From the NCBI GenBank assembly GCA_000023725.1, contig CP001673.1:124001-188000 (forward strand): a stretch of DNA of 64,000 nt, written 5' to 3'. Within the stretch, counting starts at the first letter, position 1; every line of letters starts with the position of its first letter. The DNA is from Flavobacteriaceae bacterium 3519-10 (lineage in GTDB: Bacteria; Bacteroidota; Bacteroidia; Flavobacteriales; Weeksellaceae). Under the pieces are notes generated by a model, which was given only the letters and a program-made list of their open reading frames with translations, had not been told where the DNA came from and searched no databases. Shown piece after piece: positions 1 through 7,600 of this stretch. The translations under genes and the position numbers were made by a program.

Positions 1-545
1 ATAAGAAGCGCAGCAAGGGCGATACCGAAATCTTTACCGTTGACGGCACCGGCGACCGTATTGTTGCTTATGTGAACGGTATTCAGGATGCAGGAACCGC
101 GGATCCGGAAGCGGTGAGAGATCAGATCGAACCGATCATCAAAAATAAAATACTTGCTAAACGTATTGTTGAAAAGATCAATACAACCAAAGCATCAAGT
201 TTAGATCAGATCGCGAAAGCGTTCGGTTCAACTAAAATGTCGGGGCAGGTTAATATGCTGAGCCCACAGGTTGCCGGCGCAATGGAACCTAAAGTGGCAG
301 GTGCCGCGTTTGGTGTTGCAAAAGGTAAACTTTCAATGCCCGTAGAAGGCATGACTGGCGTTTACGTATTAGTGAAAAACTCCGAGACCATCAACAAGCA
401 ACCGGGAGACATCAAGCAGGTGACGCAGGCAATTGCGGGCCAAAACTCACAGCAGTTTGGGCAGGCACTTCTGAAGAGTCTTCAGGATAATGCAGACATC
501 GAAGATTTCCGGATTGAGTTGTTCAACCAGACTTCTGCACAATAG
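1..545 (+). CDS. ppiD: PpiD/SurA-type peptidylprolyl isomerase, C-terminal end (partial)
   Basis: The reading frame is open from base 3 to the stop at 543-545, about 180 residues, so this is the 3' end of a gene that starts outside the window. A GTG at 72 is internal, not a start. The sequence is a soluble, lysine-, glutamine- and alanine-rich segment with repeated phrases of the type AFG(S/V)..K and VLVKNSE, resembling the region after the parvulin domain in Bacteroidota PpiD proteins, which are inner-membrane anchored folding factors for exported proteins. The catalytic parvulin domain itself is not in view, so the name is an inference from the tail. A strong hairpin terminator follows at 568. 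Confidence 0.7.
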   Translation, partial: KKRSKGDTEIFTVDGTGDRIVAYVNGIQDAGTADPEAVRDQIEPIIKNKILAKRIVEKINTTKASSLDQIAKAFGSTKMSGQVNMLSPQVAGAMEPKVAGAAFGVAKGKLSMPVEGMTGVYVLVKNSETINKQPGDIKQVTQAIAGQNSQQFGQALLKSLQDNADIEDFRIELFNQTSAQ

Positions 546-567
546 AATAATCAGTCATACGACAATT

Positions 568-600
568 GAAAAGCGGCTCCTGGAGTCGCTTTTCTATTTG
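568..600 (+). terminator. Rho-independent terminator after ppiD
   Basis: Near-perfect hairpin: arm GAAAAGCGGCTCC at 568-580 and arm GGAGTCGCTTTTC at 582-594, one G-T pair, followed by a T-rich run. It separates the ppiD end from the MCE operon. Confidence 0.8.
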
Positions 601-642
601 CGGCAAGCATTTTGACAAGAGGTAACTTTGATTAAAATGTAT

Positions 643-650
643 TATATTTG
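643..650 (+). promoter_or_regulatory. Bacteroidota -7 promoter element for the MCE operon
   Basis: TATATTTG matches the Bacteroidota -7 consensus TAnnTTTG and lies 20 bases before the GTG start at 671. No well-spaced -33 TTTG was found, so the call rests on the -7 element and its position after a terminator. Confidence 0.5.
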
Positions 651-670
651 TTTACTAAAAATACCACAGA

Positions 671-1627
671 GTGAAGTTTTCAAAAGAAATAAAAGCAGGA
701 TTAATCGCCCTTTTAGCGATCATCGGATTTGTAATCCTGTTCCAGTTTATGAAGGGCAAAAGCCTTTTTACCACCGATAATATTTTCTATGCACAGTTCG
801 ATAACGTTGAAGGTTTGGCGGCATCCAACCCGGTATCTATCAACGGACTGAAAGTGGGGCAGGTAGATGAAATCATCCCGATCACACAGAATGACGGCAA
901 AATACATTTTGTTGTAAAAGTAACCATCGACGATAATTTCGAATTTTCGAAAAGATCTACATTGGAAATTTTCGAACCGGGCCTGATGTCCGGTAAAGAA
1001 ATGCGGGTGAATCTTGCATATGGAAGCCCGATGGCCAAGGATGGCGATACACTGAAAGGCGCGTTCACGCTTTCTATGATGAACAACATTTCCTCGCAGG
1101 TTGGTCCTGTGAAAGATCAGTTGCAGATCGTCCTCAGAAGGGTAGATTCACTTACCAACAATGCCAACCAGATTCTTAATGAGGAAAACAAGATGGAGAT
1201 CCGCGCTTTGTTGCGTAATTTAAACACAACCGTTTCCTCGTTCGAAAGCACTGCACGGCAGACTAACGCCTTGGTTGCCAACAATGATCCAAGGGTTCAG
1301 CGCATGTTAGATAATGCGAACCTCGCCACAATCAGTGCGAGAACAGCAATTGATAAATATGGCCGCGTTGCGGATGAAGTAGACGTGCAGAAACTCAACA
1401 ATACGATTGATAAACTGAGCCAAACTGCTGATAAACTGAACGGTGTTATTTCAGGCATACAAAATGGTGAAGGTTCGCTTGGTAAACTCACCCAGGATGA
1501 GGAACTTTACCGTAACCTGAACGAGTCTTCCGCCAACCTTAATAACCTGATTTTGGATCTGAAGACCAACCCAAAGAGATATCTTAACTTTTCGGTATTC
1601 GGGAAAAACAGTACGCCTAAAGACTAA
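671..1627 (+). CDS. MCE/MlaD-family lipid-transport protein
   Basis: 318 residues with a GTG start; the N-terminus (MKFSKEIKAG) then a single membrane helix at about residues 9-28 is typical of MlaD-like proteins. An MCE domain follows at about 36-115 (FDNVEGLAASNPVSINGLKVGQV region), then a long helical, Asn/Leu-rich stretch to about 290. MCE proteins form periplasmic rings anchored in the inner membrane that shuttle lipids between membranes; no MlaE permease or MlaF ATPase is encoded alongside in this window, so partners must lie elsewhere. It opens a run of closely spaced same-strand genes (12 bases to the next), all probably cotranscribed from the TATATTTG element upstream. Confidence 0.85.
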   Translation: MKFSKEIKAGLIALLAIIGFVILFQFMKGKSLFTTDNIFYAQFDNVEGLAASNPVSINGLKVGQVDEIIPITQNDGKIHFVVKVTIDDNFEFSKRSTLEIFEPGLMSGKEMRVNLAYGSPMAKDGDTLKGAFTLSMMNNISSQVGPVKDQLQIVLRRVDSLTNNANQILNEENKMEIRALLRNLNTTVSSFESTARQTNALVANNDPRVQRMLDNANLATISARTAIDKYGRVADEVDVQKLNNTIDKLSQTADKLNGVISGIQNGEGSLGKLTQDEELYRNLNESSANLNNLILDLKTNPKRYLNFSVFGKNSTPKD

Positions 1628-1639
1628 ACGCTCCTCAAT

Positions 1640-2968
1640 ATGCAGTATATTGACAATATTATTTTCATAATCGCCCTCATCGTGGGTTTCAGGCTTTTCT
1701 TTAAAAGCTTAAAAGAAATTTACAGAAACATTCTGCTTGGCAGGAAAATCGACAGAAGCGACCGTCCCGCGGAACGCTGGGCAACGATGGGAAAAGTGGC
1801 GCTCGGCCAAAGCAAAATGACCAAGCGGCCCATTGCCGGCATTCTGCACATCATTGTGTATGTAGGATTTGTTATTATTAATCTCGAGTTGCTTGAGATT
1901 ATCATTGATGGCGTTTTCGGTACACACCGCTTTCTTGCAGGCATTTTCGGAAATTCTTTCTATAACGCTTTCACAGCGACTCTTGAGATTTTAGCGCTGC
2001 TTGTAGTTTTGGCAGTAGTTGTATTCTTTATCCGCAGAAACTTTTACGGTGTAAAAAGACTTACGATGAAGGAGCTGTTCGGTTGGCCAAAACAGGACGC
2101 CAACTGGATCCTGATTATTGAATTTGCACTGATGGCTGCATTCTTCACGATGAACGCGGCAGATTGGTCACTGCAGCAGAAAGGAGCTGGCGAAGCGCTC
2201 GGGTATTATCCGGTCTCGTCAGCGGTCTTAGGTCCGCTATTCGGTAATTTCAGTGAAGGCGCATTGGTTATTCTTGAGAGGGGTGCATGGTGGTTTCACT
2301 TTATAGGTATTCTTTTCTTTATGAATTACCTTTATTATTCAAAACACCTTCACATTATATTCGCATTCCCGAATACATGGTTTGCAAACCTCGAAAAGAA
2401 AGGAAAGTTCAATAATTTAGCTTCAGTTACACAGGAAATAAAACTGATGATGGATCCCAATGCGGACCCATATGCTGCAGCGCCTGAAGCCGATCCCAAT
2501 GCAGTTCCCGAAAAGTTTGGTGCTGATGATATCTTCGACCTGAACCAGGTTCAGTTACTCAACGCATATTCATGTACCGAATGTGGAAGATGCACGGCCG
2601 TTTGCCCCGCAAACATTACCGGCAAGAAACTGTCTCCACGAAAAATCATGATGGACACCCGCGACCGGCTTGAAGAAGTCGGCAAGAACATCAACAAAAA
2701 CGGGAAATTCGTAGATGACGGCAAGAAACTGATTGATGATCACATCCAAAGAGAAGAAATTTGGGCCTGTACAACTTGTAATGCGTGCGTAGAAGCCTGC
2801 CCGGTGCTTATCGACCCGCTTTCAATTATTATGGAAATGCGCCGCTTTTTGGTGATGGAGCAGTCGGCAGCACCCCAGGAACTGAATCTGATGATGACGA
2901 ACGTAGAGAACAACGCCGCTCCGTGGCAATATAACCAGGCCGACCGTCTGAAATGGGCCTCTGAGTAA
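1640..2968 (+). CDS. Membrane-bound (4Fe-4S) dicluster protein, HdrC/GlpC-like
   Basis: 442 residues. About five membrane helices occupy residues 1-240, resembling a cytochrome b-like quinone-reacting domain, followed by two ferredoxin-type cluster motifs: CTECGRCTAVCP beginning at Cys312 and CTTCNACVEACP beginning at Cys377. This is the architecture of a fused membrane subunit plus HdrC-like electron carrier. Together with the CCG-domain protein encoded next, it probably forms a menaquinone-linked heterodisulfide-reductase-like complex; the electron donor or acceptor cannot be told from sequence. Such gene pairs are common in Flavobacteriia and their substrate is, to my knowledge, not established. 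Confidence 0.8.
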   Translation: MQYIDNIIFIIALIVGFRLFFKSLKEIYRNILLGRKIDRSDRPAERWATMGKVALGQSKMTKRPIAGILHIIVYVGFVIINLELLEIIIDGVFGTHRFLAGIFGNSFYNAFTATLEILALLVVLAVVVFFIRRNFYGVKRLTMKELFGWPKQDANWILIIEFALMAAFFTMNAADWSLQQKGAGEALGYYPVSSAVLGPLFGNFSEGALVILERGAWWFHFIGILFFMNYLYYSKHLHIIFAFPNTWFANLEKKGKFNNLASVTQEIKLMMDPNADPYAAAPEADPNAVPEKFGADDIFDLNQVQLLNAYSCTECGRCTAVCPANITGKKLSPRKIMMDTRDRLEEVGKNINKNGKFVDDGKKLIDDHIQREEIWACTTCNACVEACPVLIDPLSIIMEMRRFLVMEQSAAPQELNLMMTNVENNAAPWQYNQADRLKWASE

Positions 2969-3034
2969 TGTAATGATTTGATTATTCTTAAATTAAGAAC
3001 GCGTCATCAGATCAACTAATTAGCAAATTAAATA

Positions 3035-3817
3035 ATGGATTTCACATTAAAGACAATGGCAGAGTATGCTGCCGAAGGCAAATCTCCCGAAGTATTGTTT
3101 TGGGTAGGCTGCGCAGGCAGTTTTGATGACCGCGCGAAAAAGATCACACGCGCTTTCTGCAAAATTTTAAATAAGATTAATGTAGAATTTGCGGTGTTAG
3201 GCCCAGAGGAAAGCTGTACAGGCGATCCCGCGAAACGTGCCGGTAACGAATTTGTCTTTCAGATGATGGCTTTAACCAACATTGAAGTCCTTAACGCTTA
3301 CGACGTAAAAAAGATTGTTACTGCGTGCCCGCATTGCTTTAACACCTTAAAAAACGAATACCCAAATTTGGGTGGAAACTATGAAGTGATTCATCATACC
3401 CAATTCCTAAAGCAACTGATGGAAGAAGGACGCCTGAAAATTGAAGGCGGATCATTCAAAGGGCGAAAAATTACTTTTCACGACCCATGTTATCTGGGCC
3501 GCGGAAACGGTGAATATGAAGCGCCAAGAATGCTTCTTGAAAAACTGGATGCCGAATTGGTAGAGATGAAACGCTGCAAAACAAACGGACTGTGTTGTGG
3601 AGCCGGCGGCGCGCAGATGTTTAAAGAACCTGAGAAAGGTGCTAAAGATATCAATGTTGAAAGAACCGAGGAAGCACTTTCGGTTAAACCCAACGTGATT
3701 GCTACGGGTTGCCCATTCTGCATGACGATGATGACGGATGGCGTGAAGCATTTTGATAACACCACCGTGGAAGTGAAGGATATTGCCGAATTACTGGCCG
3801 AAGCCGACGATCTGTAA
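3035..3817 (+). CDS. (Fe-S)-binding protein with two CCG domains, HdrB/HdrD-like
   Basis: 260 residues, soluble. Two cysteine-rich CCG units are visible: the first includes VGCAG (Cys26), ESCTGDP and CPHC; the second includes DPCYLGRG, CCGAGG and CPFC. In HdrB and related LutA/GlpC proteins these cysteines hold noncubane 4Fe-4S clusters at the site where disulfides or quinol-coupled substrates react. It starts 66 bases after the membrane Fe-S subunit and its stop codon shares one base with the ATG of the following 57-codon gene (TAATG), indicating translational coupling. Confidence 0.85.
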   Translation: MDFTLKTMAEYAAEGKSPEVLFWVGCAGSFDDRAKKITRAFCKILNKINVEFAVLGPEESCTGDPAKRAGNEFVFQMMALTNIEVLNAYDVKKIVTACPHCFNTLKNEYPNLGGNYEVIHHTQFLKQLMEEGRLKIEGGSFKGRKITFHDPCYLGRGNGEYEAPRMLLEKLDAELVEMKRCKTNGLCCGAGGAQMFKEPEKGAKDINVERTEEALSVKPNVIATGCPFCMTMMTDGVKHFDNTTVEVKDIAELLAEADDL

Positions 3818-3990
3818 TGAGAAAAAAAGTAAATTATTTTTTAATAGTAGCAGGTGCACTGCTGTTTCTACTGAACCTTTGGTCCGCGGATTTCCGAACT
3901 GAAGAAATTAATTTTTGGAGTGCCGGTGCAAGTATCCTGATGGTTGTTTTAGGCTTTGTAGAATTAAGAAAATACAACAATGAAAATTGA
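3817..3990 (+). CDS. Small two-helix membrane protein (57 aa), unknown
   Basis: An open frame of 58 codons including the stop begins at ATG 3817, overlapping the previous stop by one base, and ends at TGA 3988-3990, overlapping the next gene's start by 11 bases. The product begins MRKKVNYF and has two hydrophobic segments, residues about 7-22 and 35-50, joined by a short acidic loop, with a charged tail. Both overlaps, a basic N-terminus and a hydrophobic pattern argue that this is a real gene although it is very short. No family was recognised. Its place between the Fe-S protein and the conserved cytosolic protein suggests a role in the same complex. Confidence 0.75.
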   Translation: MRKKVNYFLIVAGALLFLLNLWSADFRTEEINFWSAGASILMVVLGFVELRKYNNEN

Positions 3991-4471
3991 AGAATCCAAT
4001 AAAGTAGAAACCAACGATTACCGAGTAATTATTTATCCTGCTTCACGGCCTTTTACCGCCAAGGAGAGTATGGTGATTACCAAAAAACTGTACGATTTTC
4101 TTGCGGGCTGGGCTGCGCACGGTAAACCGCTTTCGTCCTCATTTAAAATTGAAAGAAACCAGTTCATCGTGGTTTGTGTTGATGAAGAAAAAGAAGCTGC
4201 ATCAGGTTGTTCCATCGATGCGTTGGGCGGCGTAATGCGCGAAATTGATCAGGAATATCAGCTCGGACTATTCGACCGTATGAAAGCAACTTTTGTTGAA
4301 AACGGCGAAACTAAAACAATGAAGCTTCAGGATTTCCGTAACGCCTTGAAATCCGGCGAAATTTCAACAGATATTGAGGTTTTCGACTTCTCAAAGAATA
4401 CCTACCTCGCTTTTTTAAGTGATTTCCTCTTGCCGCTTAAACGAAGCTGGGCCGGAATTTACGTAAATTAG
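3980..4471 (+). CDS. Conserved hypothetical protein (often misnamed ABC transporter ATPase)
   Basis: 163 residues, soluble, no signal peptide or membrane segment. Homologues in flavobacteria tend to carry the label ABC transporter ATPase, but no Walker A, Walker B or ABC signature motif is present, and the protein is far too short. The visible features are an N-terminal half with YPASRPF and FLAGWAAHGKPL and an acidic centre. It is the last gene of the MCE/Fe-S operon: its ATG lies inside the end of the 57-codon gene, and a terminator follows 29 bases after its stop. Function unknown. Confidence 0.75.
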   Translation: MKIEESNKVETNDYRVIIYPASRPFTAKESMVITKKLYDFLAGWAAHGKPLSSSFKIERNQFIVVCVDEEKEAASGCSIDALGGVMREIDQEYQLGLFDRMKATFVENGETKTMKLQDFRNALKSGEISTDIEVFDFSKNTYLAFLSDFLLPLKRSWAGIYVN

Positions 4472-4500
4472 GCCTGCTGAAGCCAGAATAATAACAACTG

Positions 4501-4535
4501 CCCTTTCAGAGTTTTCAGCTTTGAAAGGGTTTTTC
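4501..4535 (+). terminator. Rho-independent terminator
   Basis: Perfect 8-bp stem CCCTTTCA (4501-4508) with TGAAAGGG (4522-4529), followed by TTTTTC. It ends the operon that starts at 671. Confidence 0.8.
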
Positions 4536-4547
4536 AATTTATTGCTC

Positions 4548-4555
4548 TATTTTTG
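4548..4555 (+). promoter_or_regulatory. -7 promoter element upstream of the glycosyltransferase
   Basis: TATTTTTG fits TAnnTTTG and lies right after the terminator. The preferred start ATG at 4565 is only 9 bases downstream, implying a leader of a few bases at most. This also argues against the TTG at 4553 or ATG at 4556 as starts. Confidence 0.5.
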
Positions 4556-4564
4556 ATGTGCGAT

Positions 4565-5701
4565 ATGCCAAAAATTTTATTCCTCACCACTGCCCACCGT
4601 TATGATGACGACAGAATCTTTCACCATCAGGCGAAAGAGCTTTTCAGGCAGGGTTTTAAGGGGAAGATTTGTAGCCTTTCTTCTGATTATCAGGGTGAAC
4701 TGGACGGGATTTCAATCGAAGCCTATGATATCCTCGCGCAGTCTTCAGGTGCGAAATCGGAAACCTTCAGAAAGATCCTTCAGGATTTCAGTCCAGATGC
4801 CATCATTGCCTCGGAGCCGCTCGCTGTAATTGCCGCTAAAGATTTTACGCGACAGAACAAATGCCCACTGATCTATGATATTACAGAGTGGTATCCGTCA
4901 ACAAGAATGCTGAAGCCGTATCGTTTTCCTGCGAATATTTTTCACTTGCTCAGATTTGTCATAATCCAGATTTATGGTGGATTTCTCGCCACGCATTTCA
5001 TATTTGGAGAAAAGACCAAAAGATTTCCGCTTGCGCAGCTTTTCCCGTTTAAACCTAATATTCTGCTGCCTTACTTTCCGGACGAACGGTATATTTTCCC
5101 GGCGGTAAATAAACTCAGACATAATGCGATAACGCTTTGCTATACAGGAAGTTTCACAAAGGAAAAGGGAATTGAAAACTTTTTTAACGCCGCTGAAGTT
5201 CTGAGAAGTGCACGACCTGAGGTTGAAATTTCGCTGTTGCTGATTGGCTCTACCCCTAAAAGTGAAAGTTCAGATTATTTTTCTCAGCTTTTAGCGCAGT
5301 ACAGTTTCGAGAATATTACAATAAAAGAACCCTCAAATTTTGAAGATTTCACGAAGTCTTTTTCAGAAGCCGATATCTGTTTTGATTTGCGGCCCGATAA
5401 TTACGAGAACAACCGCTGTCTTCCAATTAAGTTATTTTATTACGCCGCGGCTGGCAAGCCGGTCATTTATACCGACCTTAATGCAATTCGGGAACATGTT
5501 GACATTTCGAAATTCGGACATCTGGTAAACCCGACGGACTCATCTCACATCGCAAACCTTATTTCTGAGTATATCGACGATCCTAAAAGGTACAATCAAC
5601 ATGCCGGAAATGCGCTCAATTCCTACAGAAAGCATTATAATTGGAGCAATATCAATGACTTATTTGTAAATTTCATTAAGAAAGCCTTGTGCCAAAGATG
5701 A
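4565..5701 (+). CDS. Glycosyltransferase, GT-B fold, family 4-like
   Basis: 378 residues from ATG 4565; an in-frame ATG at 4556 and TTG at 4553 exist but overlap the putative promoter, and the product starting MPKILFLTTAHRYDDDRIF looks like a normal Rossmann N-terminus. The C-terminal half has the GT4-type nucleotide-sugar region with LCYTGSFTKEKGIENF (about residue 195) and KLFYYAAAGKPVIYTD (about 300). Likely transfers a sugar in surface-polysaccharide or glycolipid synthesis on the cytoplasmic side. The stop overlaps the ATG of the flippase gene by four bases (ATGA), a translational-coupling arrangement. Sugar and acceptor are not predictable. Confidence 0.8.
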   Translation: MPKILFLTTAHRYDDDRIFHHQAKELFRQGFKGKICSLSSDYQGELDGISIEAYDILAQSSGAKSETFRKILQDFSPDAIIASEPLAVIAAKDFTRQNKCPLIYDITEWYPSTRMLKPYRFPANIFHLLRFVIIQIYGGFLATHFIFGEKTKRFPLAQLFPFKPNILLPYFPDERYIFPAVNKLRHNAITLCYTGSFTKEKGIENFFNAAEVLRSARPEVEISLLLIGSTPKSESSDYFSQLLAQYSFENITIKEPSNFEDFTKSFSEADICFDLRPDNYENNRCLPIKLFYYAAAGKPVIYTDLNAIREHVDISKFGHLVNPTDSSHIANLISEYIDDPKRYNQHAGNALNSYRKHYNWSNINDLFVNFIKKALCQR

Positions 5702-6969
5702 AACCAAAAAGTGTTTTACAGAGTTTCCTGGCCCGGTTCGTAATTCTGGGGCTGAACTTCGGGCTGCTTATTTTCACCACTAATATGTGGGGTACTGAAG
5801 GTAAAGGTGTAATAGCCCTCGTAATTGCAGATTTGGCGATTGTGGGTTTTTTCAGCAATATTTTCACCGGAAGCAGTGTATCGTATTACTCGTCGAAATT
5901 TCAGTCTGAACAGGTAATTTCCAGGGCTTATGTGTGGTCTGTGGTTTCGGGAATTCTGTTCCCTGTTGCGCTTTCGCTGTTACATCCTATCGATTATCTG
6001 TATTATTTAATCGTGCTGTCGGTTGCTTTTTCTCTGCTTACAACTAATATCAATCTGTTTATCGGCAGGCAGGAAATCGGGAAATTCAATCTGTATTCGG
6101 TTCTGCAGCAGGCCGTGCACTTTGCGTCGATACTTGCACTGATCTATATTTTCAAAATGGAATCGGTCGAGGTGTATTTCATCTCGCTGAGTGCCTGTTA
6201 TGTCATACTTTTCATTACGAGTTCTTATTATCTTCTCAAAGGTTTCAGGATATTTAATGTTTCATATTCAAGAAACGTGTTCCGGAATCTTTTCGGTTAT
6301 GGCTGGAAATCTCAGCTGAGTGCCTTTCTGCAGTTCCTAAATAACCGCGCGTCATTTTATTTTCTCGAATATTTCCGGGGCATCGCGAGTGTGGGTGTTT
6401 TTTCAGTCGGTGTCGCATTTTCGGAAGCGATCTGGACGGTTAGCAAAAGCCTTTCGGTGATCCTTTATTCCGATTTGGTAAGCCGTGACAACCAGCACGA
6501 TGCTATTGAGAAAACCAAAGTTTCACTGCGTGTGAGCTTTCTGATCAGCCTGTTTTTTATTGCGGTTATTTTAATGATTCCGGGCTCGTGGTATGCGGCA
6601 GTCTTGGGGCAGGACTTTGTAGGCATCAGGAAAATTACCTTGTTGCTGTCTCCCGGGATTCTGGCCATCGCGGTGAGTAATATTGTCGGGCATTATTTTG
6701 CGGGCGTGAATAAACTGCGGATCCTTAATATTAAATCACTCGTGGGGCTTTTTTTTACCATCGTTGCGTCCACGGTGGTTATTCCGCGGTGGGGAATTTA
6801 CGGTGCCTGCATCATCACGACGGTTTCTTATTTTCTGTCGTCCGGCCTGCTTTTCTGGAGGTTTTATCAGATCACCGAATTCCGTTTCAGCGATTTTCTT
6901 TTAACAAAGGTTGAATTGAAATTGCTTTTAAATAAGATGCGCGCGTTAATCATTCCACTTAAAAAATAA
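5698..6969 (+). CDS. Wzx-like oligosaccharide flippase (MATE/MOP superfamily)
   Basis: 423 residues from ATG 5698, chosen because it overlaps the previous stop as ATGA; a GTG at 5689 gives only three more residues. The protein is almost wholly hydrophobic with roughly 12 membrane helices, an RFVILGLNFGLLIF first helix, and a basic loop pattern usual for polysaccharide biosynthesis/export proteins of the MOP superfamily. Such proteins flip lipid-linked oligosaccharides across the inner membrane. Coupling to the glycosyltransferase upstream suggests they act on the same glycan. No polymerase or ligase is adjacent; the larger exopolysaccharide locus lies at the other end of the window. Confidence 0.8.
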   Translation: MKPKSVLQSFLARFVILGLNFGLLIFTTNMWGTEGKGVIALVIADLAIVGFFSNIFTGSSVSYYSSKFQSEQVISRAYVWSVVSGILFPVALSLLHPIDYLYYLIVLSVAFSLLTTNINLFIGRQEIGKFNLYSVLQQAVHFASILALIYIFKMESVEVYFISLSACYVILFITSSYYLLKGFRIFNVSYSRNVFRNLFGYGWKSQLSAFLQFLNNRASFYFLEYFRGIASVGVFSVGVAFSEAIWTVSKSLSVILYSDLVSRDNQHDAIEKTKVSLRVSFLISLFFIAVILMIPGSWYAAVLGQDFVGIRKITLLLSPGILAIAVSNIVGHYFAGVNKLRILNIKSLVGLFFTIVASTVVIPRWGIYGACIITTVSYFLSSGLLFWRFYQITEFRFSDFLLTKVELKLLLNKMRALIIPLKK

Positions 6970-6988
6970 ATATTTTGAACAGAAAATA

Positions 6989-6996
6989 TATCTTTG
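6989..6996 (+). promoter_or_regulatory. -7 promoter element of the 7002 lipoprotein gene
   Basis: TATCTTTG fits TAnnTTTG. It ends 5 bases before ATG 7002, so the transcript would begin at or next to the start codon. It supports ATG 7002 over TTG 6975. Confidence 0.45.
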
Positions 6997-7001
6997 TCCC
7001 T

Positions 7002-7499
7002 ATGAAAAACGTGTTTTTTCTTTTAGTTATTTTAGGTTTCGGGCTTTTTTCGTGCAGAAATGATGACGAAGTGGTGCAGGATATCGATCAGGTCGTTCAG
7101 ATCTACATCGATTCTGCCGGCCAGGACATGCTGAACACCAATATCGAAGGTGGTTACACGGACATCAGGATGAATGACGTGAACGGATTTACCGATTCCG
7201 CACCCGTAACTTTCAGTTTCAAAAAAGATAAGGATACACTTAATTATATCGAATATATTGCCGGAGCCAGGCGGATCGGCGTAGATTCTTCAGCTGCTTT
7301 CAAAACCTATGAATCTACTGTCGCTCTTATTTTAAACAAAAGAACCAGCGATTCCACGAACGTTGTTATTAATGATACCATCAGGCTTGAGTATAACGCA
7401 ACACCCGAACTGTTTCAGATTTCGAAGGTCTGGTATAACAATGTTCTTAAATTCACTAAAGTGGAAGGCGCGCCAAATGTGGTGAAGGTTCAGAAATAA
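7002..7499 (+). CDS. Hypothetical lipoprotein
   Basis: 165 residues from ATG 7002; a TTG at 6975 in the same frame would put nine residues before the signal peptide and is rejected. The N-terminus is a lipoprotein signal peptide with lipobox LFSC, cleaved before Cys19 or so, followed by RNDDE. The mature part is rich in Asp, Asn and Thr with beta-like periodicity and no recognised domain. The +2 to +4 residues after the lipidated cysteine are Arg-Asn-Asp, not the Lys-(Asp/Glu)-rich surface export signal described in Flavobacteriia, so a periplasmic-facing outer-membrane location is likely. Function unknown. Confidence 0.75.
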   Translation: MKNVFFLLVILGFGLFSCRNDDEVVQDIDQVVQIYIDSAGQDMLNTNIEGGYTDIRMNDVNGFTDSAPVTFSFKKDKDTLNYIEYIAGARRIGVDSSAAFKTYESTVALILNKRTSDSTNVVINDTIRLEYNATPELFQISKVWYNNVLKFTKVEGAPNVVKVQK

Positions 7500-7527
7500 T
7501 CATTCGGTTTTTTCCCGCCCAAAATCG

Positions 7528-7535
7528 TAAATTTG
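7528..7535 (+). promoter_or_regulatory. -7 promoter element upstream of serS
   Basis: TAAATTTG fits TAnnTTTG exactly, 65 bases before the serS start. No clear -33 TTTG at usual spacing. A leader of about 60 bases would result. Confidence 0.5.
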
Positions 7536-7600
7536 TCGAAACCAATTCGAATTCAGGTATAAATACTGCCTGAACTCTCAATCTCAAATCTATTCTTTAA

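Noticed and set aside
3980-4471. ABC transporter ATPase as the product of this gene
   Set aside because: No Walker A, Walker B or signature motif in 163 residues; the common label appears to be a propagated misannotation.
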